Shown here piece after piece: positions 18,994-27,792 of a stretch of 64,000 nucleotides of DNA. Position numbers and translations under genes: made by a program. The notes beneath the pieces were generated by a model. It did not search any database. It was given only the letters and a program-made list of their open reading frames with translations, and was not told the DNA's origin. Within the stretch, counting starts at the first letter, position 1. Each line of letters begins with the position of its first letter. Source of the stretch: Pelomonas caseinilytica (GTDB lineage: Bacteria > Pseudomonadota > Gammaproteobacteria > Burkholderiales > Burkholderiaceae_C); assembly GCF_021353235.1 (NCBI RefSeq), contig NZ_JAJTWT010000007.1, positions 124,001 through 188,000 of the forward strand. The letters run 5' to 3'.

Positions 18994-20374
18994 CGGGCTG
19001 CAGGGGCCAGGGCCGCTGGGCCGGGCGCAGTTGCACCCACAGCGCGCCCAGGGCCAGCACGCCGGCATCGTCGAAGCGGCGACCGACGATCTGCAGGCCG
19101 ATGGGCAGGGGCTGCGGCGCGGCGGTGTAGCCGGCGTTGATGGCCAGGGCCGGCTGCTCGCTCATGTTGAAGGGCAGCGTGAAGGCGATGTGCTCGAAGG
19201 GCCGCGCCGGGTCGTGCAGCGGGCTGGCGAGGTGGGCCGGGTAGGCCGGCATCGGCGCCACCGGCGAAAGCACGAAGTCGAAGCCCTCGCAGGCCGCATT
19301 GGCGGCTTCGCGCAGGGCCTGCATCTGGCTGTAGCCGTGGAAGACCGTGGCACCGTCGTAGCCCGCGGCCGGCGCCACCCAGTCGAGGATGTAGGGCAGC
19401 ACGCGGGCGCGGCGTTCGGGCGCCAGGGCCGAGATGTCCAGCCAGGAGCGCATCCGCCAGAAGCGGTCCATGCCGTCGGCCATCTCGCGGGTCGTGAAGG
19501 CCGGCACCGGCTCGACGATGGCGCCGGCCTGCTCGAAGGCGCGGGCCGCCGCCGTGACGGCGGCCTGGACCTCGGGCTGCACGGCGTCGCCCCAGCCGGC
19601 ATCCAGCCACAGGCCGATGCGCAGGCCGCGCGGCTCGACGCGGCGGGGCGCGAAGCCGCCGGGCGGCAGCTGCGTCGGGTCGCGCGCATCGGGGCGGGCC
19701 AGAGCGGCGAGCATCAGTGCTGCGTCCTCGACGGTGCGCGTCAACGGCCCGGCCACGCGGCCGGCATAGGCCGGCTGGATGGGCACGCGGCCGTGGCTGG
19801 GTTTGAGGCCGACAAGGCCGCACCAGCCGGCCGGCAGGCGGATGGAGCCGCCGATGTCGGTGCCCAGGTGCAGGGGCCCATAACCCGCCGCTCCAGCGGC
19901 AGCCGCGCCCGCGCTCGACCCACCCGGCGTCATGCGCGGGTCCCAGGGGTTGCGGGCCGGCTCGGCATGGAGGCTGGACAGGCCCGAGCTCAGCATGCCG
20001 TAGTCGGGCATGGTGGTGCGCGCCCAAGCGATGGCGCCGGCCTCGCGCAGCCGCGCCGCGGGCGGGGCCTCGAAGCCGGCAACCGCGTCGTCGGCCGTGG
20101 CCGCGGTACCCAGCCGCCAGGCCGCGCCCGGCACGGCGATGTTCTCCTTCAGCGTAACGGGCACGCCCTCCAGCGCCAGGGCCGTGCCGCTGCGCCAGCG
20201 GGCCTCGCTGTCACGGGCAGCGGCCAGGGCCTCGTCGGCCTGGACGGCACACAGCGCATGCAGCTCTCCTTCACGCGCAGCGGCGTGGTCGAGCACGGCC
20301 CGCATTACCTCCACCGGCGACAACCGCCGCGCGGCGTAGGCGGCCAGCAGTTCCGCGGCGCCGAGCGCGATCAC
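18980..20374 (-). CDS. Amidase signature family hydrolase
   Basis: 464 residues starting at a GTG that overlaps the peroxiredoxin stop (GTGA). The Ser-cisSer-Lys triad is visible: Lys76 in TLKENIAVPG, cis-Ser near 153-154 in [19 protein letters not shown] and nucleophile Ser177 in LGTDIGGSIRLPAG. This family hydrolyses carboxamides in the cytoplasm; GatA is the tRNA member, but this protein stands alone without GatB/GatC and is more like a catabolic amidase or aryl acylamidase. Substrate unknown. Confidence 0.9.
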   Translation of the reverse strand: MIALGAAELLAAYAARRLSPVEVMRAVLDHAAAREGELHALCAVQADEALAAARDSEARWRSGTALALEGVPVTLKENIAVPGAAWRLGTAATADDAVAGFEAPPAARLREAGAIAWARTTMPDYGMLSSGLSSLHAEPARNPWDPRMTPGGSSAGAAAAGAAGYGPLHLGTDIGGSIRLPAGWCGLVGLKPSHGRVPIQPAYAGRVAGPLTRTVEDAALMLAALARPDARDPTQLPPGGFAPRRVEPRGLRIGLWLDAGWGDAVQPEVQAAVTAAARAFEQAGAIVEPVPAFTTREMADGMDRFWRMRSWLDISALAPERRARVLPYILDWVAPAAGYDGATVFHGYSQMQALREAANAACEGFDFVLSPVAPMPAYPAHLASPLHDPARPFEHIAFTLPFNMSEQPALAINAGYTAAPQPLPIGLQIVGRRFDDAGVLALGALWVQLRPAQRPWPLQPVTPA

Positions 20375-20907
20375 TTGGCGAGCTTCTGGGCGGCCTTGAG
20401 CATGGCGTCGATGTGGCCGTCGGGGTCCATGCTGGCGTGCACGGCGGCCACCTTGCCGTCGGGGCCGATCAGATAGGAGACGCGGTCGGCCATGCCGCCG
20501 GGGATGAACCTCAGGGCCACGTCGTAGTCCTTGATGACCTTGCCGCCCGCGTCCGCGGCGACGGCGAACTTGTTGCGGCAGGCCTCGACGCTGAACTTCT
20601 TCAGCGTGCCGATGTCGTCGTTGGACATGCCGATCACGGTGGTGTTGAGGGCCTTGAACTTCTCGGTCGCCTCGGCGAACTGGTGGGCCTCCACGGTGCA
20701 GCCGCTGGTGAAGGCCTTGGGGTAGAAGTACAGCACCACCGGGCCCTTCTTCAGCGCCTCGGCGAGGTGGAAGCTGAAGGCCTGCCCGCCGACGGCGGCG
20801 TCAGCGGTGAAGTCGGGGGCCGGCGCGCCGACGCTCAAGGCGGCGTGGGCGGCAGGGGCCGACACCAGGGCGGCAGTGGCAAGCAGGGCGATCGACGGTC
20901 GGCGCAT
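20371..20907 (-). CDS. Periplasmic peroxiredoxin (AhpC/TSA-BCP type)
   Basis: 178 residues from the ATG at 20907, which opens a signal peptide (MRRPSIALLATAALVSAPAAHA). Catalytic motif FYPKAFTSGCTVEAH with peroxidatic Cys70; a second Cys (about 109, VEACRNKF) could be the resolving residue, as in BCP/PrxQ. It reduces peroxides outside the inner membrane. It sits upstream of the amidase, and its start is close to the end of the bufferin operon on the same strand. Confidence 0.9.
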   Translation of the reverse strand: MRRPSIALLATAALVSAPAAHAALSVGAPAPDFTADAAVGGQAFSFHLAEALKKGPVVLYFYPKAFTSGCTVEAHQFAEATEKFKALNTTVIGMSNDDIGTLKKFSVEACRNKFAVAADAGGKVIKDYDVALRFIPGGMADRVSYLIGPDGKVAAVHASMDPDGHIDAMLKAAQKLAK

Positions 20908-20961
20908 GGGTTGACCTTGCAGGGGCGAAAGACCGCAGGATAGCCAAGCCGGCATGCCCCA

Positions 20962-21771
20962 TCACGGCGCTGGGGCGTGCGCGCGCAGCAGGCCGTCGGC
21001 CAGCCAGCGCTGCAGGGCGTCGATGACCGCCGGCGCTGCGGCCTCGGCGCCGCCCAGCACCTCGGCGGCGCGTTCGCAGAGCTGGGCGAAGGGCATGCCC
21101 GCCTCGACCTCGTCGAGCAGCGCCGCCTCCAGCGGCTCCAGCGAGCGCCAGCGCGTCTCGCCGTCCTGGCGCCAGGCGAGCAGGCCGTGCTCGTGAGGCG
21201 GGGGCTCGTCGAGCTCGGGCTGGGGCGCACCCGACTCGGGCTCCCACTCGCGCAGCGCCCGCCACGCCGGCTCGACGGCATGGGCCAGGCTGGCGCGGCG
21301 GACGCTGGGATGCAGGTGCAGCACCAAGCCGGCCCAGGCGTCGGGGTCGAGGGCGGCGAGCGAGGCGGGGTCGAGCGTGGGGGCGTCCTTGGCGTCGAAG
21401 GCGCCGCGCAGGGCCCAGTCCATGCGGGCGATGTCGACGAGGCCGGCGTGGGGTACGAGGGCTTCGCCGGCCCCGGCCATGAAGTCGGCCAGGGCGTGAC
21501 CGAACCAGCGGATGGACGGGTGGCGGCTGGGCGCGGCGGCGATGTAGGCCTGGGCCAGGGCCGCGAAGGGCTCGTCGCCCAGGGCCCGCGCCAGCACGGT
21601 GTAGTTGTCGGCCAGGGCCTCCGCCAGACGGGCGCGGTAGGCGTGGCGGTAGGCGGCCAGGCCCAGGGCCCAGTCGCCGGCGAGCAGGCCCTCGGCATCG
21701 GCGCCGTCGCGGATGGCGGCGGCCAGGCGGCCTTGCAGGTCGGCCAGCTTCGGCACCGGCGCGGTACTCAT
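20962..21771 (-). CDS. bufC: BufC-type partner protein (DUF2063, putative DNA-binding domain family)
   Basis: 269 residues from the ATG at 21771, overlapping the bufB stop by 4 nt. The N-terminal helical bundle ([45 protein letters not shown]) matches the DUF2063/HvfC family named as DNA-binding, although in MNIO systems such as MbnC and BufC it acts as the recognition partner that brings the precursor peptide to the iron oxidase. The C-terminal half is a second helical domain ending in a short winged-helix-like segment. Third gene of the bufABC operon. Confidence 0.88.
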   Translation of the reverse strand: MSTAPVPKLADLQGRLAAAIRDGADAEGLLAGDWALGLAAYRHAYRARLAEALADNYTVLARALGDEPFAALAQAYIAAAPSRHPSIRWFGHALADFMAGAGEALVPHAGLVDIARMDWALRGAFDAKDAPTLDPASLAALDPDAWAGLVLHLHPSVRRASLAHAVEPAWRALREWEPESGAPQPELDEPPPHEHGLLAWRQDGETRWRSLEPLEAALLDEVEAGMPFAQLCERAAEVLGGAEAAAPAVIDALQRWLADGLLRAHAPAP

Positions 21772-22595
21772 GCCAGAGCCTCCCGCGCCAGGCGGCGCGC
21801 GACGTTCAGCTCGGCCAGCAGGCTGTCCAGCGGCGGGATGCGGTCGTCGCGCTCGATCATGGTCGGCACCGGGCCGAAGCGGCGCAGGGCCTGCTGGTAC
21901 AGGGCCCAGACCTCGTCGCGCACGGGGTGGTCGTGGGTGTCGATGACGAGGTCGCCGCGGTCCTCGTGGCCGGCGAGGTGGATCTGGCGCACGGGCTCGA
22001 CGGGGATGCCTTCGAGGTAGGCCAGGGCGTCGAAGCCATGGTTGCGGGCGGACACGTAGACGTTGTTGACGTCCAGCAGCATCTGCGCGCCGGTGGCCTT
22101 GAGCAGGCGGGCGATGAAGTCCCATTCCGTCATCTCGTCGGCCGCGAAGCGCACGTAGCTGGACACGTTCTCCAGCACCAGCGGCCGGCCGAGGATGTCC
22201 TGCACCTGGGCGATGCGGCTGCCGACGTGGTCGAGGGCGGCGCGCGTGAGCGGCACGGGCAGCAGGTCGTGCAGCTGGCTGTGGGCGTCGGCGCTCCAGC
22301 AGAGGTGGTCGGACACCCAGCCGGGCTGCAGGTGGTCAGCCAGGTCTTTCAGTTCGCGCAGGTAGGCGAGGTCCAGCGGCGCCGGCCCCGCGACCGACAG
22401 CGACACCCCGTGCATGACCAGCGGGTAGTCGGCCCGGATGCGCTCCAGGTGCGCCAGCGGCGGGCCGCCGGGCACCATGTAGTTCTCGGAAATGATCTCC
22501 AGCCAGTCGGGCCGCAGGTCGGCATCCACGCCGGCCTCGAAGGCGGCGTAGTGCTCCACGCGCAGGCCGAGGCCGAAGCCTTGGATCTTGGTCAT
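21768..22595 (-). CDS. bufB: BufB: multinuclear non-heme iron oxidase (DUF692/MNIO)
   Basis: 275 residues, TIM-barrel MbnB/DUF692 family. Conserved metal-site segments are present: [60 protein letters not shown] and IHLAGHED, with the expected His, Asp, Asn and Glu. MNIO enzymes modify Cys residues of ribosomally made peptides; in bufferins they form thiooxazole-type groups that bind copper. Coupled to bufC by ATGA. bufA lies upstream on the same strand with about 134 bp between. Confidence 0.93.
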   Translation of the reverse strand: MTKIQGFGLGLRVEHYAAFEAGVDADLRPDWLEIISENYMVPGGPPLAHLERIRADYPLVMHGVSLSVAGPAPLDLAYLRELKDLADHLQPGWVSDHLCWSADAHSQLHDLLPVPLTRAALDHVGSRIAQVQDILGRPLVLENVSSYVRFAADEMTEWDFIARLLKATGAQMLLDVNNVYVSARNHGFDALAYLEGIPVEPVRQIHLAGHEDRGDLVIDTHDHPVRDEVWALYQQALRRFGPVPTMIERDDRIPPLDSLLAELNVARRLAREALA

Positions 22596-22656
22596 GCGAA
22601 ACAGACAGTCAGACGGCGCGGTGCCGCCGGCACTCGCGCCTCATCCAGCGGCAGCC

Positions 22657-22727
22657 GTGGAACTGGCTTCGCCAGGCCACTGGCTGCGCCCCCTTGAGGG
22701 GGAGGCGCGTCAAGCGCCTCGGGGGTG
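22657..22727. repeat. Palindromic intergenic repeat (CCCCTCAAGGGG family), copy 2, between bufA and bufB
   Basis: Reverse-oriented relative of 15126-15196. Hairpins TGGC-TTC-GCCA, CCCCC-TTGA-GGGGG and GGCGC-GTCAA-GCGCC follow one another. It starts within a few bases of the bufA stop on the minus strand and fills the space before bufB, so transcripts from the bufA promoter must pass through it. Confidence 0.8.
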
Positions 22728-22729
22728 GG

Positions 22730-22987
22730 TCACTTCTCTACCTTGCCGCCGGCCTTGGTGCACTCGTCGGCCGACTTCTTGCTGACCCAGCCCTGGCCCT
22801 TGCAGCCGTTCTGGCCCTTGCAGGCGTTGGTGGCGGTCTTGCACTCGGAGGTGCCCTTGCAGCTGTTGACGCCCGAACACTTGACCATGCCTTCGGCCGC
22901 GGCGGCGGTCGTCGGGAAAGCGGTGGTGGCGAACAGCGCGGCAGCGGCGGCGGCGATGCCGAGGCCGGATTTGAGGGATGCGTTCAT
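22730..22987 (-). CDS. bufA: Bufferin precursor peptide (BufA, most like the BufA2 type)
   Basis: 85 residues from the ATG at 22987. An N-terminal signal peptide (MNASLKSGLGIAAAAAALFA, cleaved near AAA-AEG) precedes a Cys-rich mature part with six Cys (37, 43, 49, 56, 62, 76) in repeated SCKG/ACKG/GCKG units. This is the BufA family of periplasmic copper-binding RiPPs; the repeated NSCKG/NACKG style fits the BufA2 subgroup rather than DUF2282 BufA1, but the subgroup is from memory. The modifying enzyme genes bufB and bufC follow. Confidence 0.85.
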   Translation of the reverse strand: MNASLKSGLGIAAAAAALFATTAFPTTAAAAEGMVKCSGVNSCKGTSECKTATNACKGQNGCKGQGWVSKKSADECTKAGGKVEK

Positions 22988-23075
22988 GGGAGTCTCCACA
23001 AAAGAAAGGGAAGTGGTTGAGATCGGATCACCACAGGTCGACCCGGGCGTTGCCCGCATCGACTTGCCTGCTTGC

Positions 23076-23101
23076 GTCGGAATGACTCGCCGAGTCCTTA
23101 C
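23076..23101 (-). promoter_or_regulatory. Possible ECF-sigma promoter for bufA
   Basis: On the minus strand GTAAGG is followed after exactly 16 nt by CGAC. This resembles the SigF-type ECF promoter (GTAACC-N16-CGAA) that drives bufferin operons in Caulobacter. It lies 88 nt before the bufA ATG. The match is partial, and no matching ECF sigma gene is in the window. Confidence 0.4.
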
Positions 23102-23211
23102 AGCGGCAGGCAGGATTCTGATTACCTGCCGTTATGGCTGCAATGGCGCGTGGCATTCGTCATGGGGCTCCGGCGAGCTAGAGTCCGTCGGCCCCAAGGC
23201 CGCCCATCCCC

Positions 23212-24093
23212 ATGCTGAACACCGAAACCCCGAGCACCCGGCATCCCGACCTGGACACCTACGACACGCCGGCCCTGCTGGATGCCTTCATCGACGACCA
23301 GACCGCCGCCGTCGCGGCCGTCAAGGCGGCGGCGCCCCAGCTCGCCGCGGCCGTCGACGCGGCGCTGCCGCGCATCCGCGCCGGCGGGCGGCTGCTCTAC
23401 GCGGGCGCCGGCACCTCCGGGCGGCTCGGGGTGCTGGACAGCGTGGAGCTCTACCCGACCTTCTCCTGGCCGCGCGAGCGCGCGGTCGCCGTCATCGCCG
23501 GCGGGCGGGGCGCGATGTTCGTCGCCGTCGAAGGCGCCGAGGACGACCGCGCCCAGGGCGGCGCCGACCTGGCCGCCCTGCGCCCCGGCCCCAACGACGT
23601 GGCCCTGCTGCTGGCCGCCTCGGGCGGCACGCCCTATGTCCTCGGTGCGCTGGAGGCGGCCCGCGCCGCCGGCGCCCTGGCCATCGGCATCGCCAACAAC
23701 CCCGGCGCGCCGGTGGCCGAGCGGGCGGACATCGGCATCGTGCTCGACACCGGGCCGGAAATCATCTCGGGCAGCACCCGGCTCAAGGCCGGCACGGCGC
23801 AGAAGATCGCGCTGAACACCTTCTCGTCGTCGCTGATGGTCAGGCTGAACAAGGTCTACGGCAACCTGATGGTGGACCTCAAGGCCACCAACGCCAAGCT
23901 CGTGAAGCGCGCGCTGGCGCTGACGGTGCGGGCCAGCGGCGCCAGCGAGGCCGAGGCGCAGGCCGCGCTCGCGCAATGCGACCACCACGTGAAGACGGCG
24001 CTGGTGATGCTCAAGCGCGGCGTCAGCGCCGACGAGGCGCGCAGGCGGCTCGACGCGGCGGATGGCAGCGTGGGCCGCGCGCTGGCAGCATGA
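23212..24093 (+). CDS. murQ: N-acetylmuramic acid 6-phosphate etherase MurQ
   Basis: 293 residues. SIS domain with LLYAGAGTSGRLGVLDSVELYPTF (sugar phosphate site), VEGAEDD, and the MurQ signature ISGSTRLKAGTAQKIALNTFSS near residue 185. It cleaves the lactyl ether of MurNAc-6-P to give GlcNAc-6-P in the cytoplasm, a step of peptidoglycan recycling. First gene of a four-gene operon: its stop overlaps the MFS gene start (ATGA). Usual length for the family. Confidence 0.95.
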   Translation: MLNTETPSTRHPDLDTYDTPALLDAFIDDQTAAVAAVKAAAPQLAAAVDAALPRIRAGGRLLYAGAGTSGRLGVLDSVELYPTFSWPRERAVAVIAGGRGAMFVAVEGAEDDRAQGGADLAALRPGPNDVALLLAASGGTPYVLGALEAARAAGALAIGIANNPGAPVAERADIGIVLDTGPEIISGSTRLKAGTAQKIALNTFSSSLMVRLNKVYGNLMVDLKATNAKLVKRALALTVRASGASEAEAQAALAQCDHHVKTALVMLKRGVSADEARRRLDAADGSVGRALAA

Positions 24094-25370
24094 CTCGCTC
24101 CCCGTGGTCCTGGGTGCCCAGCCTGTACTTCGCGCAGGGCATCCCTTACGTCGTCGTGATGTCGCTGTCGACGTACCTGTACAAGAACCTCGGCATCTCG
24201 AACACCGACCTCACGCTGTATACGAGCTGGCTCTACCTGCCCTGGGTCATCAAGCCGCTGTGGTCGCCGCTGGTGGAGCTGTTCGGCACCAAGCGCCACT
24301 GGGTCACGGCGCTGCAGTTCCTCGTCGGCGCCGCGCTGGCCGGGGTGGCGCTGACCATCCCGACGGACAAAGTCTTCCAGATGTCGCTGGCCGTGCTGTG
24401 GCTGATGGCCTTCGCCTCCGCCTCGCACGACATCGCTGCCGACGGCTACTACATGCTGGCCCTGCCCCAGCACAGCCAGGCCGCCTTCGTCGGCGTGCGC
24501 TCCACCTTCTACCGCCTGGCCAACATCGGCGGCCAGGGCGGCCTCGTCTACCTCGCCGGTGAGCTGACCGAACGCACGGGCAGCGTCGTGAAGGCGTGGA
24601 CGGGCGTGTTCTGGCTGCTCGGCGGCCTCTTCGTCGCGCTGGCGGCCTGGCATGCGCTGGTGCTGCCGCGCCCGGCGAGCGACCGCCCGGGCGCCGGGCA
24701 CGGCGCGGCCCGCGACCTGATGACCGAGTTCTTCGCCGTGTTCGCCAGCTTCTTCAGGAAGCCCGGCATCGCCGTCATCCTCGGCTTCCTGCTGCTCTAC
24801 CGCCTCCCCGAAGCGCAGCTGCTCAAGCTGGCCTCGCCCTTCCTGCTCGACCCTGTCGAGCGAGGCGGCCTGGGCCTGTCGACCAAGGCGGTGGGCGTCG
24901 CCTACGGCACCGTCGGCCTCATCGCCCTGACCGTGGGAGGGCTGGTGGGCGGCTGGGTGATCTCGCGCGTGGGCCTGAAGAAGGCCCTGTGGCCGCTGGT
25001 GCTGGCCATGCACCTGCCCAACGTCGCCTTTCTCGCGCTGGCGCTGGCGCATCCGACGAACCTCGCCGTCGTCAGCGCCGCGCTCGCCGTCGAGCAGTTC
25101 GGTTATGGCCTCGGCTTCACGGCCTACCTGATGTACATGATCCTCGTCGCCGAGGGCCCGCAGAAGACCGCCCACTACGCCATCTGCACCGGCTTCATGG
25201 CCCTGGGCATGATGATCCCCGGCATGTGGAGCGGCTGGCTGCAGGAGCACATCGGCTACGTGCCCTTCTTCGGCTGGGTGCTGCTGGCCACGCTGCCCAG
25301 CTTCGCCATGGCCGCCCTCATCCGCGTGCCCGACGACTTCGGTAAGAAGACCGAGGATGCCTCGCCATGA
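24090..25370 (+). CDS. MFS permease, AmpG-like
   Basis: 426 residues with about 12 membrane helices. The N-terminal LYFAQGIPYVVVMSLSTYLYKNLG and ASHDIAADGYYM resemble AmpG-type muropeptide permeases and related SLC33-like carriers (GIPY motif; D-I-A-A-DG in helix 4). It sits between murQ and the nagX-like gene with 4-nt overlaps on both sides, so an imported cell-wall sugar or anhydro-muropeptide is the likely substrate. The exact substrate is an inference. Confidence 0.87.
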   Translation: MTRSPWSWVPSLYFAQGIPYVVVMSLSTYLYKNLGISNTDLTLYTSWLYLPWVIKPLWSPLVELFGTKRHWVTALQFLVGAALAGVALTIPTDKVFQMSLAVLWLMAFASASHDIAADGYYMLALPQHSQAAFVGVRSTFYRLANIGGQGGLVYLAGELTERTGSVVKAWTGVFWLLGGLFVALAAWHALVLPRPASDRPGAGHGAARDLMTEFFAVFASFFRKPGIAVILGFLLLYRLPEAQLLKLASPFLLDPVERGGLGLSTKAVGVAYGTVGLIALTVGGLVGGWVISRVGLKKALWPLVLAMHLPNVAFLALALAHPTNLAVVSAALAVEQFGYGLGFTAYLMYMILVAEGPQKTAHYAICTGFMALGMMIPGMWSGWLQEHIGYVPFFGWVLLATLPSFAMAALIRVPDDFGKKTEDASP

Positions 25371-26500
25371 AGGACCGCCTGCTCAGCCTGGACGCCTTCC
25401 GCGGCCTGGCCATCGGCGCCATGCTGCTGGTCAACAACCCCGGCGACTGGGCCCACGTCTATCCGCCGCTGCTGCATGCCCACTGGAACGGCTGGACCTT
25501 TACCGACTGGGTCTTCCCCTTCTTCGTCTTCATCGCCGGCATGTCCATGGCCATCAGCCTCGGCCGGCGCGCCCAGGCCGGCGCCGACCGGCCGGCCCTG
25601 ATGGCGCGCACGGCGCGCCGGGCCCTCGGCATCGTCGCCATCGGCCTGGCGCTCAACCTCATCCCGGGCTTCGACCTCGCCACGCTGCGCATCCCCGGCG
25701 TGCTGCAGCGCCTGGGCCTGTGCGCCCTGCTGTCGGCGCCCATCGTGCTGTGGTGCCGGCCGCGCGGCGTGGCGCTGTGGGCCGCAGGGCTGATGGCCGT
25801 CTACGCCGCCGTCCAGCTGCTCGTGCCGGTGCCCGACGCCGACGGCGTCGTCCACACCGGCCTGCTCGAGCCCGGCAAGGACGCCGGCGCCTGGCTGGAC
25901 CGCCTCCTGCTCGACGGCCACCTGTGGAAGACCGCCAGGACCTGGGACCCCGAGGGCCTGCTCAGCACGCTGCCGGCCGTGGCCTCGCAACTGCTCGGCG
26001 TGCTGGCCGGGCATGTGCTCCTGTCCGCCCGCCAGCCGGCCGAGAAGGCCATGACCTGGGTCGTCGCCGGCCTGGCCAGCCTGTGGCTGGGCCAGGTGCT
26101 GGACACCGTGCTCATGCCCATCAACAAGTCGCTGTGGACGCCGTCCTTCGTGTTCGCCATGGCCGGCTGGGCCCTGCTGGTGTTCGCCGTCTTCTACTGG
26201 CTGCTGGACGCCAGCCCGCGTCCGCTGGAGCGCGAGCGCTGGGCGCGCCGGGCCCATCCCCTCGTGGTGCTGGGCATGAACGCCCTGTTCCTGTTCGCCC
26301 TCTCGGGCCTGCTCGCCAAGGCGCTGATCTTCATCAAGCTCGCCGACGGCCACAGCCTGGGTGCCGCCCTCTACCAGCCCATCCTGGCCCTCGGCCTCGC
26401 GCCCGAGAACGCCTCGCTGCTGCGGGCCGTCCTGTTCGTGCTCGCCATGTACGCGGTGGCCTGGGCCATGTACCGCAAGCACTGGTTCGTCAAGCTATGA
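25367..26500 (+). CDS. NagX-like multipass acyltransferase (heparan-alpha-glucosaminide N-acetyltransferase family, DUF5009)
   Basis: 377 residues, about 10 membrane helices. N-terminal signature LSLDAFRGLAIGAMLLVNNPG and WTFTDWVFPFFVFIAGMSMA, as in NagX and HGSNAT, where a His carries acetyl across the membrane to an amino sugar. In peptidoglycan-recycling or chitin operons NagX is linked to GlcNAc use. It lies between the MFS and digH-like genes with 4-nt overlaps, consistent with modifying cell-wall sugars in the periplasm. Confidence 0.88.
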   Translation: MKDRLLSLDAFRGLAIGAMLLVNNPGDWAHVYPPLLHAHWNGWTFTDWVFPFFVFIAGMSMAISLGRRAQAGADRPALMARTARRALGIVAIGLALNLIPGFDLATLRIPGVLQRLGLCALLSAPIVLWCRPRGVALWAAGLMAVYAAVQLLVPVPDADGVVHTGLLEPGKDAGAWLDRLLLDGHLWKTARTWDPEGLLSTLPAVASQLLGVLAGHVLLSARQPAEKAMTWVVAGLASLWLGQVLDTVLMPINKSLWTPSFVFAMAGWALLVFAVFYWLLDASPRPLERERWARRAHPLVVLGMNALFLFALSGLLAKALIFIKLADGHSLGAALYQPILALGLAPENASLLRAVLFVLAMYAVAWAMYRKHWFVKL

Positions 26501-27792
26501 AGCGCCGCGATCTGCTCACCCTCGCCTCCGCCCCGCTGCTGGCGGCCTGCGCCACGCCGCCCACCTCCGCGCCGGCCGAAGCCACGACCGCGCCACCGGC
26601 GCCCGGCGAGGCCGCACTCGCGGCCAGCGCACCGGCCCCGGCAGCGTCGGCCGCCTCGACGCCGCTGCCGCCCCCGCCGCCGCGCGAATGGCGGGCCGCC
26701 TGGATCGCCACCGTCGCCAACATCGACTGGCCGAGCAAGCCGGGCCTGCCGGCGGCCCAGCAGCAGGCCGAGATCCGCGCCCTGTGCGACACGGCCGCGC
26801 GCGTCGGCCTCAACGCCCTCATCCTGCAGGTGCGCACCAGCGCCGACGCCCTCTACGAATCGGCCCTGGAGCCCTGGAGCGAATACCTCACGGGCACCCA
26901 GGGCCGCCACCCCGGCTACGACCCGCTGGCGGTGTGGCTGGCCGAGGCGCGCTCGCGCGGCCTGGAGCTGCACGCCTGGTTCAACCCCTACCGCGCCCGC
27001 CACAGCACGGCCAGGTCGGCGCTGGCCGAGAGCCACGTCGGCCGCGCCCACCCCGGCTGGGTCAGGCGTTATGGCGACCAGCTCTGGATGGATCCGGGCG
27101 AGGCCGCCGCGGCCGAGCAGACGCTGGCCGTCGTGCGCGACGTGCTGGCGCGCTATGCCGTGGACGGCGTGCACATCGACGACTACTTCTACCCCTACCC
27201 CTGGCAGAACCCGGCGACGAAGCAGGAGGTCGACTTCCCCGACGAGGCCCCCTGGCAGGCCTACCTCGCCGGCGGCGGCAGCCTGGCGCGGGCCGACTGG
27301 CGGCGCTACAACGTCAACGCGCTGGTCAAGCGCCTGTACGCCCTGGCCCACGAGGTGCGGCCGGGCACGCGCGTCGGCATCAGCCCCTTCGGCCTGCCGC
27401 AGCCCGGCCGGCGCCCGGCGGGCATCGCCGGCTTCAGCCAGTACGACAAGCTCTACGCCGACGTCGAGCTGTGGCTGCGCGAGGGTTGGCTGGACTACCT
27501 CGCACCCCAGCTCTACTGGCCGCGGGCGCAGACGGCCCAGGCCTTCGAGCCGCTGCTGCAGGCCTGGCGCTCGCTCAACCCGCTGGGCCGGCCCATCCAC
27601 CCCGGCCTCTTCACCAGCCGCATCGACGCCAGCGACAAGAGCTGGCCGGTGGACGAGGTGCTGGCCCAGATCGAGCTGATCCGGCGCCTGTCTCCGGGCA
27701 GCGGCCACATCCACTTCAGCATGGCCGCGCTGGCGCAGAACCGGCGCGGCATCGCCGACGCCCTGCGCCGCGGCGCCTACGCCGCGGGCTGA
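26497..27792 (+). CDS. DigH-like glycosyl hydrolase lipoprotein (GHL10/DUF187 family)
   Basis: 431 residues. The signal MKRRDLLTLASAPLLAACA has both a twin-arginine-like start and a lipobox (LAAC). An Ala/Pro-rich linker (20-65) leads to a TIM-barrel: REWRAAWIATVANIDWPSKP, LNALILQVRTSADALY, YAVDGVHIDDYFYPYP (likely catalytic Asp pair) and DYLAPQLYWPR. DigH (YddW) cleaves denuded peptidoglycan glycan strands at the septum. It is the fourth gene of the murQ operon. The 3' end overlaps the convergent DeoR gene by 16 bp. Confidence 0.92.
   Translation: MKRRDLLTLASAPLLAACATPPTSAPAEATTAPPAPGEAALAASAPAPAASAASTPLPPPPPREWRAAWIATVANIDWPSKPGLPAAQQQAEIRALCDTAARVGLNALILQVRTSADALYESALEPWSEYLTGTQGRHPGYDPLAVWLAEARSRGLELHAWFNPYRARHSTARSALAESHVGRAHPGWVRRYGDQLWMDPGEAAAAEQTLAVVRDVLARYAVDGVHIDDYFYPYPWQNPATKQEVDFPDEAPWQAYLAGGGSLARADWRRYNVNALVKRLYALAHEVRPGTRVGISPFGLPQPGRRPAGIAGFSQYDKLYADVELWLREGWLDYLAPQLYWPRAQTAQAFEPLLQAWRSLNPLGRPIHPGLFTSRIDASDKSWPVDEVLAQIELIRRLSPGSGHIHFSMAALAQNRRGIADALRRGAYAAG

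Noticed and set aside
18980-20374. Amidase considered as GatA of a tRNA amidotransferase
   Set aside because: No gatB or gatC nearby, and the context (peroxiredoxin) and sequence look like a stand-alone catabolic amidase.
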